From: Thermoplasmata archaeon | Lineage (GTDB): Archaea; Thermoplasmatota; Thermoplasmata; Lutacidiplasmatales; UBA184 | Direction: 5' to 3' | Length of the DNA stretch: 64,000 nucleotides | NCBI GenBank assembly: GCA_028864975.1 | Contig: JAGWLG010000004.1 | Coordinates: forward strand, 62,001 to 126,000 | Part shown: positions 36,997 through 45,741 of the stretch, one piece after another | Position numbering within the stretch: the stretch's first letter is position 1 | How the letters are laid out: each line of letters begins with the position of its first letter | The notes under the pieces: generated by a model | What the model was told of the DNA's origin: nothing | Seen by the model: only the letters and a program-made list of their open reading frames with translations | Database searches by the model: none | Made by a program: the position numbers and the translations under genes

Positions 36997-37010
36997 GCTT
37001 ATTAGTAAGA
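36997..37010 (+). promoter_or_regulatory. AT-rich promoter of the second VapBC pair
   Basis: GCTTATTAGTAAGA is the AT-rich core about 30 nt before ATG 37035. CTTA...TAAG makes it a short inverted repeat (CTTATTAGTAAG), which could double as an operator. Confidence 0.5.
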
Positions 37011-37034
37011 CTTCCATCCTAACGCCGGGTTACC

Positions 37035-37283
37035 ATGAGTGCGGTTGGGGTCGGGTCCGTCACCACCAAGGGGCAGGTGACGATCCCCAAGGAGATTCGG
37101 GATGCGCTGGACCTTCACCCGGGGGACAAGGTCGTTTTCGACCTCGAGGGACGCGCTGCCCGGGTCCAGAAGGTCGGCGAGGAGAAGCTGAGCGACATCC
37201 TTGCCCGGATGGGACCCCTGGGTGAAGACGCGGTATCCTTCCAGAGGAGGCTGAGACATGAGTGGAATCAGCGCTCTCCTTGA
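37035..37283 (+). CDS. vapB: AbrB-family antitoxin (VapB), second pair
   Basis: An 82-residue AbrB protein with the textbook domain VTTKGQVTIPKEIRDALDL followed by GDKVVFDLEGRAARVQ. The C-terminus (LSDILARMGPLGEDAV) is the toxin-binding part. It overlaps the toxin gene by 26 nt. Its promoter has the near-leaderless spacing seen for neighbours. Confidence 0.9.
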   Translation: MSAVGVGSVTTKGQVTIPKEIRDALDLHPGDKVVFDLEGRAARVQKVGEEKLSDILARMGPLGEDAVSFQRRLRHEWNQRSP

Positions 37284-37707
37284 CACGAACGTGTTCATCG
37301 CCGCCCGGAGTCCTGATGAGCGGCACTACCTGACGAGCAAGGCCGTGCTCGACGGTGCGGACGAGGGCCGGTTCACCGCGGTCATCTCGACGGTGACCCT
37401 GATCGAGGTTGGCGTGGGGTACCTGAGGGCGGGCACCGCCGAGTTGCGGAAGCAGTTCATGCATCATGTCCAGACCTCACCCAACTTCCGGGTCGTACCG
37501 GTCGATGTCGCGGTGGCGGATGCAGCGGCCATCGTTCGCCACGAGTCGTCCCTCAAGCTGCCCGATGCTGTCCTGGTGGCTACCGCGAGACAGGAACAGG
37601 CGAGCTGGCTCGTGACCCACGACGACCGGATCTCCAAGCTCGTGAAGAATCCAGGCGTGATCTCGACCGACCGGTTCCTGAGAGAGATCTCATCCCACCC
37701 CCGGTGA
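37258..37707 (+). CDS. vapC: PIN-domain toxin VapC, second pair
   Basis: A 149-residue PIN ribonuclease. Metal-binding acidic residues are seen in LLDTNVFIAA (Asp), VTLIEVGVG (Glu), LPDAVLVATA (Asp) and THDDRISKL (Asp). This is the complete active-site set. ATG 37258 lies inside the antitoxin gene. The organisation is standard for archaeal VapBC. Confidence 0.9.
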   Translation: MSGISALLDTNVFIAARSPDERHYLTSKAVLDGADEGRFTAVISTVTLIEVGVGYLRAGTAELRKQFMHHVQTSPNFRVVPVDVAVADAAAIVRHESSLKLPDAVLVATARQEQASWLVTHDDRISKLVKNPGVISTDRFLREISSHPR

Positions 37708-37764
37708 ACGAGCGGCTGAAGCAGTTCCAAGGAGAGCCATGGGGACCCCAGCGCCCGCTCCTCT

Positions 37765-37787
37765 CTACGCGACGAGCAGTCGCGTAG
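37765..37787 (+). other. Perfect 9-bp hairpin after the VapC gene
   Basis: CTACGCGAC and GTCGCGTAG form a stem around GAGCA, 57 nt after the toxin stop. It may be a terminator or a structure left from the decayed insertion sequence that follows. Confidence 0.4.
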
Positions 37788-37899
37788 TCCGATTCGGCTG
37801 CACTCCGCTACGACCATGGCGGGGCCAAGGTCGAGGTCAGCCCTCCGAGACAGCCCCCCTTCAGGGGACGCCCCGAGTGGGCAGGACGTCCAGTCGAGG

Positions 37900-38524
37900 G
37901 CGGGCGGGTGCCCGGGTGCACCGGTGGCAAGTGTTGGGCCTGGGGCTCGCTGGCGGTGAGGCACGTCTACGGTGGGGACGCGAACTACGAACTCGCCCCG
38001 TCCTACCACAGGTGCCGGCGGCGCGACCATGCCTCCCCTCGTCCCAGCCGGACCGGAGCGCCATCCCGAAGGCCGCGCGAGAAACGATGCGCGAGCACGA
38101 CACGCTTCTCGCGGAGCGGGACCGGGCTCGGGACGGGAGGTTCCTGATCTTCAGCACCGACCTCTCCCTGAACGGCTCGGAGATGTACGAGACCTACTTC
38201 GCGAGTGACGGGATCGAGAAGGTCTTCCGAACGGGCAAGGGCGAGCTTCACCTGGAGCCCATCCGAAAGCAACGGTTGGACCGGATGTACGCGAGCGCCA
38301 CGATCCTCTTCACGGCGTGGCTGCTCTGGAGCTGGACGGAGCGGACCCTGAAGCGGAAACTCCCGAAGATGAGCCTCGCCGAGGCGCTGAGGCTCCTCGA
38401 AAAAGAGCCACGGGTGAGGACAGGCGCGGGAAAATCGGTCCGGGAAGGGGTTCCCCGCCTCTCGGGCAAGCAGGACGAGGTCCTCACCGCCGTCGGGGCG
38501 ACACGCTACCTGCCTGTGGTGTAA
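37900..38524 (+). pseudogene. Decayed DDE transposase
   Basis: The last 146 codons (from about 38087) read like the C-terminus of an IS4-superfamily DDE transposase: RFLIFSTDLSLNGSEMYETY, then DGIEKVFRTGKGELHLEPIR and a hydrophobic helix. There the catalytic Glu would lie in GIEKVFR. Upstream, transposase-like pieces (GGDANYELAPSYHR in one frame, GATMPPLVPAGPERHPEGR in another) suggest at least one frameshift. No intact N-terminus or terminal inverted repeats are evident. The family (for example IS1634-like) is a guess from the C-terminal pattern. Confidence 0.6.
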
Positions 38525-38711
38525 GGCTCACGGAACCCAGGACTGGAGAAGATACTCGGCCGGCCTCAGATTGGGATTCCGAGAGAGTTCCCGTACAACC
38601 CCTCCTCGAGGGAACGTCGAGGCTCCGTCCTCTTGTTCGGGGGTTCACCTGCCACCAACCTGACCCGCTAGCAACCCGCTCCCCGGGCGCGGTCCAGAGC
38701 TCGTCAGGTCT

Positions 38712-41342
38712 TTGAGCTCCGGGGACGATGAGGGTTCCTTGACAGTGGACGTCCAAGCCACGGTGCGACTACGCAACGAGCCACCCTTCGTGGGTCGCCG
38801 GGCCGAGCAGTCCGAGCTCTCCTCGTCCCTGGCTCGCTTGCGGGAGGGACGGGGAGGTGCCTGGAGAATCACCGGTCCCGAGGGGATCGGAAAGAGTCGG
38901 CTCGCACGGTGGCTCGCGGACCAGGCCCTCCAGGACCACCTTGACGTCCGATGGGCCCACGGGCTCAGCGAAGGGGGCGTCCCGTTCTTCCTCTTCGAAC
39001 AGCTCCTCCGCGACCCGGCGGATGACCACCACGACCTCGCATCCATCCCCATGCCTCCGTCGCTCGCGAAGTACTCCCTGGCCCCCGCAGCTCGAATGAT
39101 GGCCTACCTGGACCGGCTGGACATCCTGGCGAGAAAGGGCGCGGCCCTCCTCATCCTGGACGATCTTCAGTGGGCGGACGACGCATCCGTACGCGCGCTC
39201 CAGTTCCTGGTGAGGAACTCTCGCGACCGCCCAGTCCTTTGGGTCGCTTGCGAACGGTCGGACCCCGACACGACGGCCCCCACCCGCCTCGGTGAGGTCT
39301 TCCAGCGCTTGGAGACCGAGGGAGCCCTCTCCCAGCTCCGACTGAGGGGCATGAGCCCTGAGGAGCTCAGCGAAGTGCTCCGGGGGGTAACCCAACCCCC
39401 GCTCGATCTCGAAGCGGGGGATGGCGGGTTCCGACGGTTCCTTCTCAAGACTGCCGGGAACCCGCATTTCGCTCTCGCCGCCCTCCGGCTGATGTACGAC
39501 CAGGGGCGCCTTCGCCCCGAAGAGGGTCGTATCGTCGTGGAGGCCCCGCCCCGCCCCGAAGCCCAGGACGGGGCCTCCTGGCCGGAGACGCTCCGTCAGG
39601 CCACCGAGGGACGTCTTGCCCTTCTCGGGCCCGAGGAGCTCCGCTTCCTCTCCATCGCCGCCCTCCTGGGAAAGGATTTCGAGCTGACCCCGTTGCAGGA
39701 GGTATCAGAACCCTCGCGTGAGGCGCTCCGCCACCGGGCACGGGGCCTCGAAACGCTGCACGGTCTCATCCGCCCCGTGTTCGGAGGGCGGGACCGGTGG
39801 ACCTTCACAGAGGGCATGGCGGCGGACCTCGCCCTTGGGAAGCTCCCGACGGAGCTCCGGCGTTCGGCGGCGAGGAAGCTAGGGGACTGGTGGGCCGAGC
39901 ACCGTCCCGAGGATGTCGAGCAGGTCGCCCGCCTCTACCACGACGCGGGGGACGGGAGCCTGGCGGCCCCCTGGATCACCAAGGCGATCGACCGGGCGGC
40001 CTTGGAGGAATCCGCGGAGCCGGTGGAACGCTACGTCCAGTGGGCTCGGGACCTGGGGTCCTCGGACCCCGCCGCCACGGCCTCACGCGGCCTGGAGGAA
40101 GTGCGTGTCGCACGCTCGCTCCGGCGATTCGGGGCGAACGCTCCGGCCCTCCGGATCCTGAGGTCCATCCCCGGAGAGGGACTCCCCCTGGGGGTGGCGC
40201 GGGAACGCGACCTCGCGGTGATCGACGTGCTTACGGACCTCGACCCCCGGGAGGCCCACGACCGGCTGCGCCAGCTGGAACAGCTGGTCGATGCCACCCC
40301 AACGACGGAGGTCCCCCCGCTGTTCCATGCGCGCCTATGCGGGACCCGAGCCTACCTCGCCCGGGTGACGGGGGCCTTCCCGGAAGGGCTCGCCGCGGCC
40401 GAGAAGGCCCTCACGTACCTCGACGCGAGCATGGACCCTCGCGAGCGTGCCCGCGCCCTCTACGAGGCTGGCTGGTGTGCCCTCGAGCTCGAGAAATGGG
40501 ACCTCGCGACGCACTACTTCGAGAGGAACCTCGAGGTCGGGCGGAGCGCAAACCTGCTCCGCAGCCAGGCCAGCGCACTCGGGGGGCTGGGCGGGGTCGC
40601 CTTTCTGATGGGAAAGGTCCGCGAGGCCCGCGAGCACTTCGAGTCCGCCGTGCGCCTCCAACGAGAGGGAGGAGAGCTCTCCCGCATCGTCCCCCTCCTG
40701 CTCAACCTCTCCGAGGTGGCGGTCGCGGAAGGGGACCTGCGCCGGGCCTGGGGACACCACGAGGAGGCCAGCCGCCTCGCCGACCGGTTCGACCTACCGC
40801 GATGGCGCGCCTCTGCCGCCGGCCAGCGAGGGCTCCTCCTCCTGCGTGAGCGTCGGTGGGAAGAGGCCCAGCGGGCCTTGGAGCTCGGGAGGGAGCTGAC
40901 CCGGCCGCTGGGGGCTCGGATGTACCTGGAGGAGGTGGAGATCGGGTTGGCCTGGGCGCGTGGAGAGCGGGGCGACCCGCAGGGGGCGATGGCCACCCTC
41001 GACCCGCTGGAGCGCGGCCCGCCCCCGCTCGCGGCACAGCACGCCGACTTCTTCTACGAGGTGCGCGGACGCCTGAAGGCCATGCTCAGTGACCCCAGCG
41101 GCGCACGCGCCGACCTGGACCAAGCCCTCGGTCGCGCCGGTCCGAGTCTCGTGCGTCGGGCCCACATCCTCGGCGACCTCTCGGCCTGGGAGGTCGACCA
41201 CGGTGACGCGGAGCACGCCCTCGAACTGAGGGCCCAGGCGGACGACCTCTACCACCGCTCCGGGGTCGACCCGGAGAAGGCCAGGGTGGTCAACGAGGTG
41301 TTCGTGGGATCGGCCACGGCGCCAACGCCCTCGAAGAGATGA
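38712..41342 (+). CDS. Large AAA/STAND-type ATPase with TPR-like repeats
   Basis: An 876-residue protein. A P-loop NTPase domain starts at PPFVGRRAEQSEL, with Walker A GPEGIGKS (55-62) and Walker B ALLILDDLQWADDAS (about 149-163). This arrangement is that of MalT/AAA_16 signal-transduction ATPases. From about residue 430 the protein is built of helical TPR-like repeats (for example ALYEAGWCALELEKWDLATH; GGLGGVAFLMGKVREAREHF). No DNA-binding domain or enzymatic effector is visible at either end. The start is TTG 38712 or GTG 38745; both precede the first motif. It follows the toxin/transposase island and precedes mutA. Its partner is unknown. Confidence 0.8.
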   Translation: MSSGDDEGSLTVDVQATVRLRNEPPFVGRRAEQSELSSSLARLREGRGGAWRITGPEGIGKSRLARWLADQALQDHLDVRWAHGLSEGGVPFFLFEQLLRDPADDHHDLASIPMPPSLAKYSLAPAARMMAYLDRLDILARKGAALLILDDLQWADDASVRALQFLVRNSRDRPVLWVACERSDPDTTAPTRLGEVFQRLETEGALSQLRLRGMSPEELSEVLRGVTQPPLDLEAGDGGFRRFLLKTAGNPHFALAALRLMYDQGRLRPEEGRIVVEAPPRPEAQDGASWPETLRQATEGRLALLGPEELRFLSIAALLGKDFELTPLQEVSEPSREALRHRARGLETLHGLIRPVFGGRDRWTFTEGMAADLALGKLPTELRRSAARKLGDWWAEHRPEDVEQVARLYHDAGDGSLAAPWITKAIDRAALEESAEPVERYVQWARDLGSSDPAATASRGLEEVRVARSLRRFGANAPALRILRSIPGEGLPLGVARERDLAVIDVLTDLDPREAHDRLRQLEQLVDATPTTEVPPLFHARLCGTRAYLARVTGAFPEGLAAAEKALTYLDASMDPRERARALYEAGWCALELEKWDLATHYFERNLEVGRSANLLRSQASALGGLGGVAFLMGKVREAREHFESAVRLQREGGELSRIVPLLLNLSEVAVAEGDLRRAWGHHEEASRLADRFDLPRWRASAAGQRGLLLLRERRWEEAQRALELGRELTRPLGARMYLEEVEIGLAWARGERGDPQGAMATLDPLERGPPPLAAQHADFFYEVRGRLKAMLSDPSGARADLDQALGRAGPSLVRRAHILGDLSAWEVDHGDAEHALELRAQADDLYHRSGVDPEKARVVNEVFVGSATAPTPSKR

Positions 41343-41445
41343 TAGGCCGGACACCGCTCAAGGGCACTCACGGTGCACCCGATCACCGGGCAGAGCGGGA
41401 GGACCCCCCGAATGGTTCATGAGGTCGTCTTCGCCTTAGCGCACC

Positions 41446-43173
41446 ATGCCTCGCCACCCAGCGTCTCGGCCTCCCCGTTCCCCCGAGGAGGCGCGTTGGC
41501 GAAAGGAGGTGGAGGAAAAGCTCCCTCCGGACGAGAGGTCCCGCGGAGACCCGCCCGCCCTCGGGCTTCCGGAGGAGGACGAGGCGCACCGGTACGAGGC
41601 CCATCTCGGCTTCCCCGGGCGCCCGCCCTTCACGCGCGGCGTGCAACCGACGATGTACCGGGGCCGTCTCTGGACGATGAGGCAGTACTCCGGGTTCGGG
41701 ACCGCGGAGGAGACCAACGCGCGGTTCCGCGACCTGCTCGCGCACGGTCAGACCGGCCTCTCGGTGGCCTTCGACCTCCCGACACAGATCGGTTACGACC
41801 CGGACCATCCCCGGTCGAAAGGGGAAGTGGGGCGCTGTGGCGTCTCCATCTCGACGCTGAGGGACATGGAGTCCCTCTTCCACGACATCCCCCTCGACAA
41901 AGCCACGGTCTCGATGACCATCAACGCCACCGCGACCATCCTCCTGGGGCTCCTGGTGAACGTCGCCGAGGCCCACGGCGTGTCCCGCGCTCGACTGGGA
42001 GGGACCGTCCAGAACGATGTCCTCAAGGAGTACGCCGCCCGAGGGACCTACATCTATCCGCCCGACGCCTCGCTCCGTCTCACGGCCGACCTCATCGAGT
42101 TCACGACCCGGGAGATGCCGCAGTGGAACGGCATCAGCGTCTCGGGCTACCACATGCGCGAGGCGGGGGCGACCGCGGCCCAGGAGGTCGCGTTCACCCT
42201 CTCGGACGGTATCGCCTACGCACGGGCGGTGAAGGCACGAGGTCTCCCGGTCGATGAGTTCCTTCCTCGGGTCTCCTTCTTCTTCTCGGCCGACCGGAAC
42301 TTCCTCGAAGAGGTGGCCAAGTTCCGCGCGGCCCGTCGTCTCTGGTCACGCCTCACGAGCGAGGCCCTCGGCGCCAAGAGCTCCCGGGCCCGGGAGCTGA
42401 GGTTCCACACGCAGACCGCGGGCTCCTCGCTCACGGCCCAGCAGCCCGAGCTCAATGTGGTCCGGACGACCTTGGAGGCGCTCTCCGCGGTGCTGGGGGG
42501 CACGCAGTCCTTGCACACGAACGCGATGGACGAGGCGCTGGGTCTCCCGACCCCCGAGTCCGCGCGTCTTGCGCTCCGGACGCAGCAGATCCTCGCCGAG
42601 GAAAGCGGGGTCCCCAACACCGTCGATCCGCTGGGAGGGGCGTGGGCCATCGAGGACTTGACGGACCGCATCGAGGAGGACGCCCAGAGATACCTCGACC
42701 AGATCGAGGAGATGGGCGGGGCGAGCGTCGCCGTCGCCCGAGGGTTCTACCAGAAGGAGATCGGCCGGGAGGCCTACCTGCGCGCTCGGTCACTGGAAGA
42801 GCGCGCTGCCCATGTCGTCGGGGTCAATGTCCATGCCGAAGGGAACTCCGCCTTCGACCTCTTCCCGGGCAAGGGGAAGGGAACGGGAAAGGGCACAGGG
42901 AAGCGCACGCCGGCGGGCACGGCAGGGCCGAGAGGACAGCGCATCTCCCCCGAGCTCGAGCGAAAGGCGGTTCGTGCCGTGGTCGCATGGAGGAAAGCGC
43001 GCAGGGCCCCCGACACCGAAAGGGCCATCTCTTCCCTGCGCAAGGCGACCGAAGAGGGTCGGAACGTGATGCCCCAGGTCATCGAGGCCCTCAAGAAGGG
43101 CACGACGTTGGGGGAGATCGCCGGCCTCTGGCGAGAGATATTCGGCGAGCACCATCCCTCGCGCGAGTACTGA
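41446..43173 (+). CDS. mutA: Methylmalonyl-CoA mutase, catalytic (large) subunit
   Basis: This subunit isomerises methylmalonyl-CoA and succinyl-CoA with adenosylcobalamin. The 575-residue protein has the substrate-binding TIM barrel: TMYRGRLWTMRQYSGFGTAEE, LSVAFDLPTQIGYD, GTVQNDVLKEY, ISVSGYHMREAGATA, HTQTAGSSLTAQQP and GGTQSLHTNAMDEALGLP. The B12-binding domain is absent, so a separate small subunit must be encoded elsewhere. A Gly/Lys linker (KGKGTGKGTGKRT) precedes a conserved C-terminal helical part. The epimerase gene follows after 23 nt. Confidence 0.95.
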   Translation: MPRHPASRPPRSPEEARWRKEVEEKLPPDERSRGDPPALGLPEEDEAHRYEAHLGFPGRPPFTRGVQPTMYRGRLWTMRQYSGFGTAEETNARFRDLLAHGQTGLSVAFDLPTQIGYDPDHPRSKGEVGRCGVSISTLRDMESLFHDIPLDKATVSMTINATATILLGLLVNVAEAHGVSRARLGGTVQNDVLKEYAARGTYIYPPDASLRLTADLIEFTTREMPQWNGISVSGYHMREAGATAAQEVAFTLSDGIAYARAVKARGLPVDEFLPRVSFFFSADRNFLEEVAKFRAARRLWSRLTSEALGAKSSRARELRFHTQTAGSSLTAQQPELNVVRTTLEALSAVLGGTQSLHTNAMDEALGLPTPESARLALRTQQILAEESGVPNTVDPLGGAWAIEDLTDRIEEDAQRYLDQIEEMGGASVAVARGFYQKEIGREAYLRARSLEERAAHVVGVNVHAEGNSAFDLFPGKGKGTGKGTGKRTPAGTAGPRGQRISPELERKAVRAVVAWRKARRAPDTERAISSLRKATEEGRNVMPQVIEALKKGTTLGEIAGLWREIFGEHHPSREY

Positions 43174-43196
43174 GAAGAACCGGAGCGTCGAACCCC

Positions 43197-43652
43197 GTGA
43201 CCCTTGGGACCCGCGCTCAGATCTCCGAGACGGGAGCAGGGCTCCCTATCGACCATCTTGGTATCGCTGTGGTGCACCTGGAGAGCGCGGTCCCTCTGTG
43301 GGAACGCTCGCTCGGAACCCTGGCTTCCCCCGCCGAGGAGGTCCCATCGCAGAAGGTCCGTGTCCGATTCCTGACGGTGGGCGAGAGCCACTTGGAGCTC
43401 CTCGAGCCAACCTCTCCGGAGGCCACGATCGCCAAGTTCCTGGAGAAGCGAGGCGAGGGGCTCCACCACATCGCCTTCCAGGTCTCGGACCTTCGCGCGA
43501 AGCTCTCCGAGCTCTCGAAGGCGGGGGTCCGTCTCATCGACGAGGCCCCGCGGCAGGGGGCTCGGGGCCGTTGGGTCGCGTTCGCGCATCCTTCTTCCTT
43601 TGGTGGGGTCCTGACCGAGTTCGTGTCGGACCGACCGGGGGGCGGCGCATGA
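43197..43652 (+). CDS. mce: Methylmalonyl-CoA epimerase
   Basis: This enzyme interconverts the two stereoisomers of methylmalonyl-CoA so that the mutase can use them. The 151-residue glyoxalase-fold protein shows the metal ligands in IDHLGIAVVHLES (His), LHHIAFQV (His) and LTEFV (Glu). GTG 43197 is the only suitable start after the mutA stop. Its TGA overlaps the enolase ATG (ATGA). Confidence 0.93.
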   Translation: MTLGTRAQISETGAGLPIDHLGIAVVHLESAVPLWERSLGTLASPAEEVPSQKVRVRFLTVGESHLELLEPTSPEATIAKFLEKRGEGLHHIAFQVSDLRAKLSELSKAGVRLIDEAPRQGARGRWVAFAHPSSFGGVLTEFVSDRPGGGA

Positions 43653-44911
43653 GCACCGCCGCGCACGCCCCGCGTTCGCCGCAGGAGCGAGCGATGGTGG
43701 TGCGGGCGCGCCTGGCGCGCGTCTTCGACTCCCGGGGCAATCCCACGGTCGAGGCGACCCTGACCTCGAGCGACGGGTCCACCGGGCGCGCGGCCTCCCC
43801 GAGCGGCGCCTCCACGGGCGCCACCGAGGTCCAAGCTTTCCCAGATGGGGGGGTCCCGGTCGCCCTCGAACGCTTCTCGCAACGCGTCGCACCACGACTC
43901 TCGGGCTTCGGTCTTGACGACCAGACGGGGTTCGACGCGCTGCTCAAGGAGATCGACGGGACGCCCGAGCTCAAGGAGATCGGGGGGAACACCGCCACCG
44001 CCCTCTCGATCGCCTACGCGCTTCTCCGCGCGAACGCGCGGGGACTCCCGTTGTGGCGTGCGGTCCCCGGGGCGCCCGACCGGCCGAAGTTCCCCGCGAT
44101 CGTGGGGAACGTGATCAACGGGGGTGCCCACGCCGTGGGGGGTCCCGAGTTCCAGGAATACATCGCGTTCTCCGAGGCCGCGGACCCCGGAGCGGCGATC
44201 GAGGCCGCGGTGGCGGTACACCGCAGTGTCGGGAAACGCCTGCGGGAGAGGTTCCCGAAGGCGGCCTTGGGGCGTGGTGACGAGGGAGGGTGGGTCGCCC
44301 CGCTCTCCAGCGTCGAGGCGCTCGAGCTCCTCGCGACCTGCTGCCAGGAGGTCAACGATGCGCGGAGGTCGAGCGGGGTCTCGGTCCGTCCCGGTCTCGA
44401 CCTGGCAGCGAGCGAGTTCTACCGCAAAGGCCGCTACGTCTACCGCGACCAGACCCTGGACCCGGATGGCCAGGTGGGGTTCATCGGGAAGCTCACGGAG
44501 AAGTACGACCTCGCCTACCTCGAGGACCCTCTGGAGGAGAGCGACTTCTCGGGTTTCGCACGGCTGACCTCCCGGGTGGGGCGCAGCGGGAGGACCCTAG
44601 TGGTGGGGGACGACCTGTACACCACCCACCCCTCCCGGCTCGAGCGCGGGATCCACGAGAAGGCGGGGAACGCCGTCCTGCTCAAAGTGAACCAGGTGGG
44701 GACCCTCACCGATACCCTCCGTTGTGTCGAGCTCGCGAAGGGGGCGCTTTGGGCGACCATCGCTTCCCACCGGTCGGGCGAGGTCCCGGACGCCTGGCTC
44801 GCCCACCTGGCCGTTGCCTTCGGGAGCCGGGGGATCAAGACCGGCGTCCTCGGCGGTGAACGCGTGGCCAAGCTTAATGAACTGACCCGACTCGCGACCT
44901 CCCCCCCATGA
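43649..44911 (+). CDS. eno: Enolase
   Basis: Enolase converts 2-phosphoglycerate to phosphoenolpyruvate. The 420-residue protein has ARVFDSRGNPTVEA at the start, SPSGASTGATE, the metal and catalytic residues in GDEGGWVAP, YLEDPLEE, VVGDDLYTT and LLKVNQVGTLTDT, and the signature ASHRSGE. Length is normal. ATGA overlaps on both sides (with mce and rpsB) show a translationally coupled operon. Confidence 0.96.
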   Translation: MSTAAHAPRSPQERAMVVRARLARVFDSRGNPTVEATLTSSDGSTGRAASPSGASTGATEVQAFPDGGVPVALERFSQRVAPRLSGFGLDDQTGFDALLKEIDGTPELKEIGGNTATALSIAYALLRANARGLPLWRAVPGAPDRPKFPAIVGNVINGGAHAVGGPEFQEYIAFSEAADPGAAIEAAVAVHRSVGKRLRERFPKAALGRGDEGGWVAPLSSVEALELLATCCQEVNDARRSSGVSVRPGLDLAASEFYRKGRYVYRDQTLDPDGQVGFIGKLTEKYDLAYLEDPLEESDFSGFARLTSRVGRSGRTLVVGDDLYTTHPSRLERGIHEKAGNAVLLKVNQVGTLTDTLRCVELAKGALWATIASHRSGEVPDAWLAHLAVAFGSRGIKTGVLGGERVAKLNELTRLATSPP

Positions 44912-45573
44912 GCCCCGAGGAAGAGCAGGGAGAGGTCGCGGCGACGCCCATGGCGCTGCCGTCGGACCGACGCGGCGAAGGGGACCTCCTGATCCCGGAG
45001 GACACCTACCTCACGAGCGGCGTCCACATCGGGACCCAGCAGAAGTCGGCCTCGATGCGCCGGTTCATCTTCAAGATCCGCTACGACGGTCTCTACGTCC
45101 TCGACATCAAGGAGACCGACCGCCGCATCCGGCTCGCGGCGAAGTTCCTCTCCCGCTTCCCTTCGGAGAAGATCCTCGCGGTCTCCCAACGCCAGTACGG
45201 TCAGAAGCCCGTGCGGACCTTCGCGAAGCAGGTGGGCGCGATGACCCTCTCGGAGCGCTTCGTCCCTGGTTCGCTCACGAACCCCAACCTCCCGACCTTC
45301 GTCGAACCGAAGGTGCTGGTCGTTTCCGACCCGGCCACGGACATGCAGGCGCTCTCCGAGGCCCTCTCTGTTGGGATCCCCGTCGTGGGGTTCTGCGATG
45401 TCAACAACGACACGCGGTACGTCGACCTGGTGATCCCCGCGAACAACAAGGGCCGCGCTTCGCTGGCCACGCTCTACTGGCTCCTGTCCCGGGAGCTCTT
45501 GAAGGAACAGGGGAAGTCGACCGCGGAGAACCCGTTCACGCTCACGGTCGACGACTTCCAGGCCGCGCTCTGA
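44908..45573 (+). CDS. rpsB: Ribosomal protein uS2
   Basis: This small-subunit protein has 221 residues. The family core is YLTSGVHIGTQQKSASM, FIFKIRYDGLYVLDIKETD and the C-terminal DVNNDTRYVDLVIPANNKGR. A 30-residue N-terminal extension is Glu/Pro-rich. The ATGA overlap with eno couples the two; eno next to rpsB is a common archaeal arrangement. After the stop, 45574-45741 holds an imperfect GC-rich hairpin and no gene. Confidence 0.96.
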   Translation: MSPEEEQGEVAATPMALPSDRRGEGDLLIPEDTYLTSGVHIGTQQKSASMRRFIFKIRYDGLYVLDIKETDRRIRLAAKFLSRFPSEKILAVSQRQYGQKPVRTFAKQVGAMTLSERFVPGSLTNPNLPTFVEPKVLVVSDPATDMQALSEALSVGIPVVGFCDVNNDTRYVDLVIPANNKGRASLATLYWLLSRELLKEQGKSTAENPFTLTVDDFQAAL

Positions 45574-45741
45574 TCCTCCGGCTCCGTGGGAGTTGCCCGT
45601 CGTGGTTCGAGAGGGGCTGCCCTGCCCCGCCCGGGGCCAGAAAGTTGAAGGTCTGGGTATCGCGTTCCCCCCTGCGAGGTGCGGGTCCGCTGTGACGAGG
45701 GTGGCCAGGTCGGTCGTCGCCGCGATCGTTCGTCGTCGTCC

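Noticed and set aside
37765..37787. Terminal inverted repeat of an insertion sequence
   Set aside because: The hairpin is compact and no matching partner was found at the far end of the transposase remnant.
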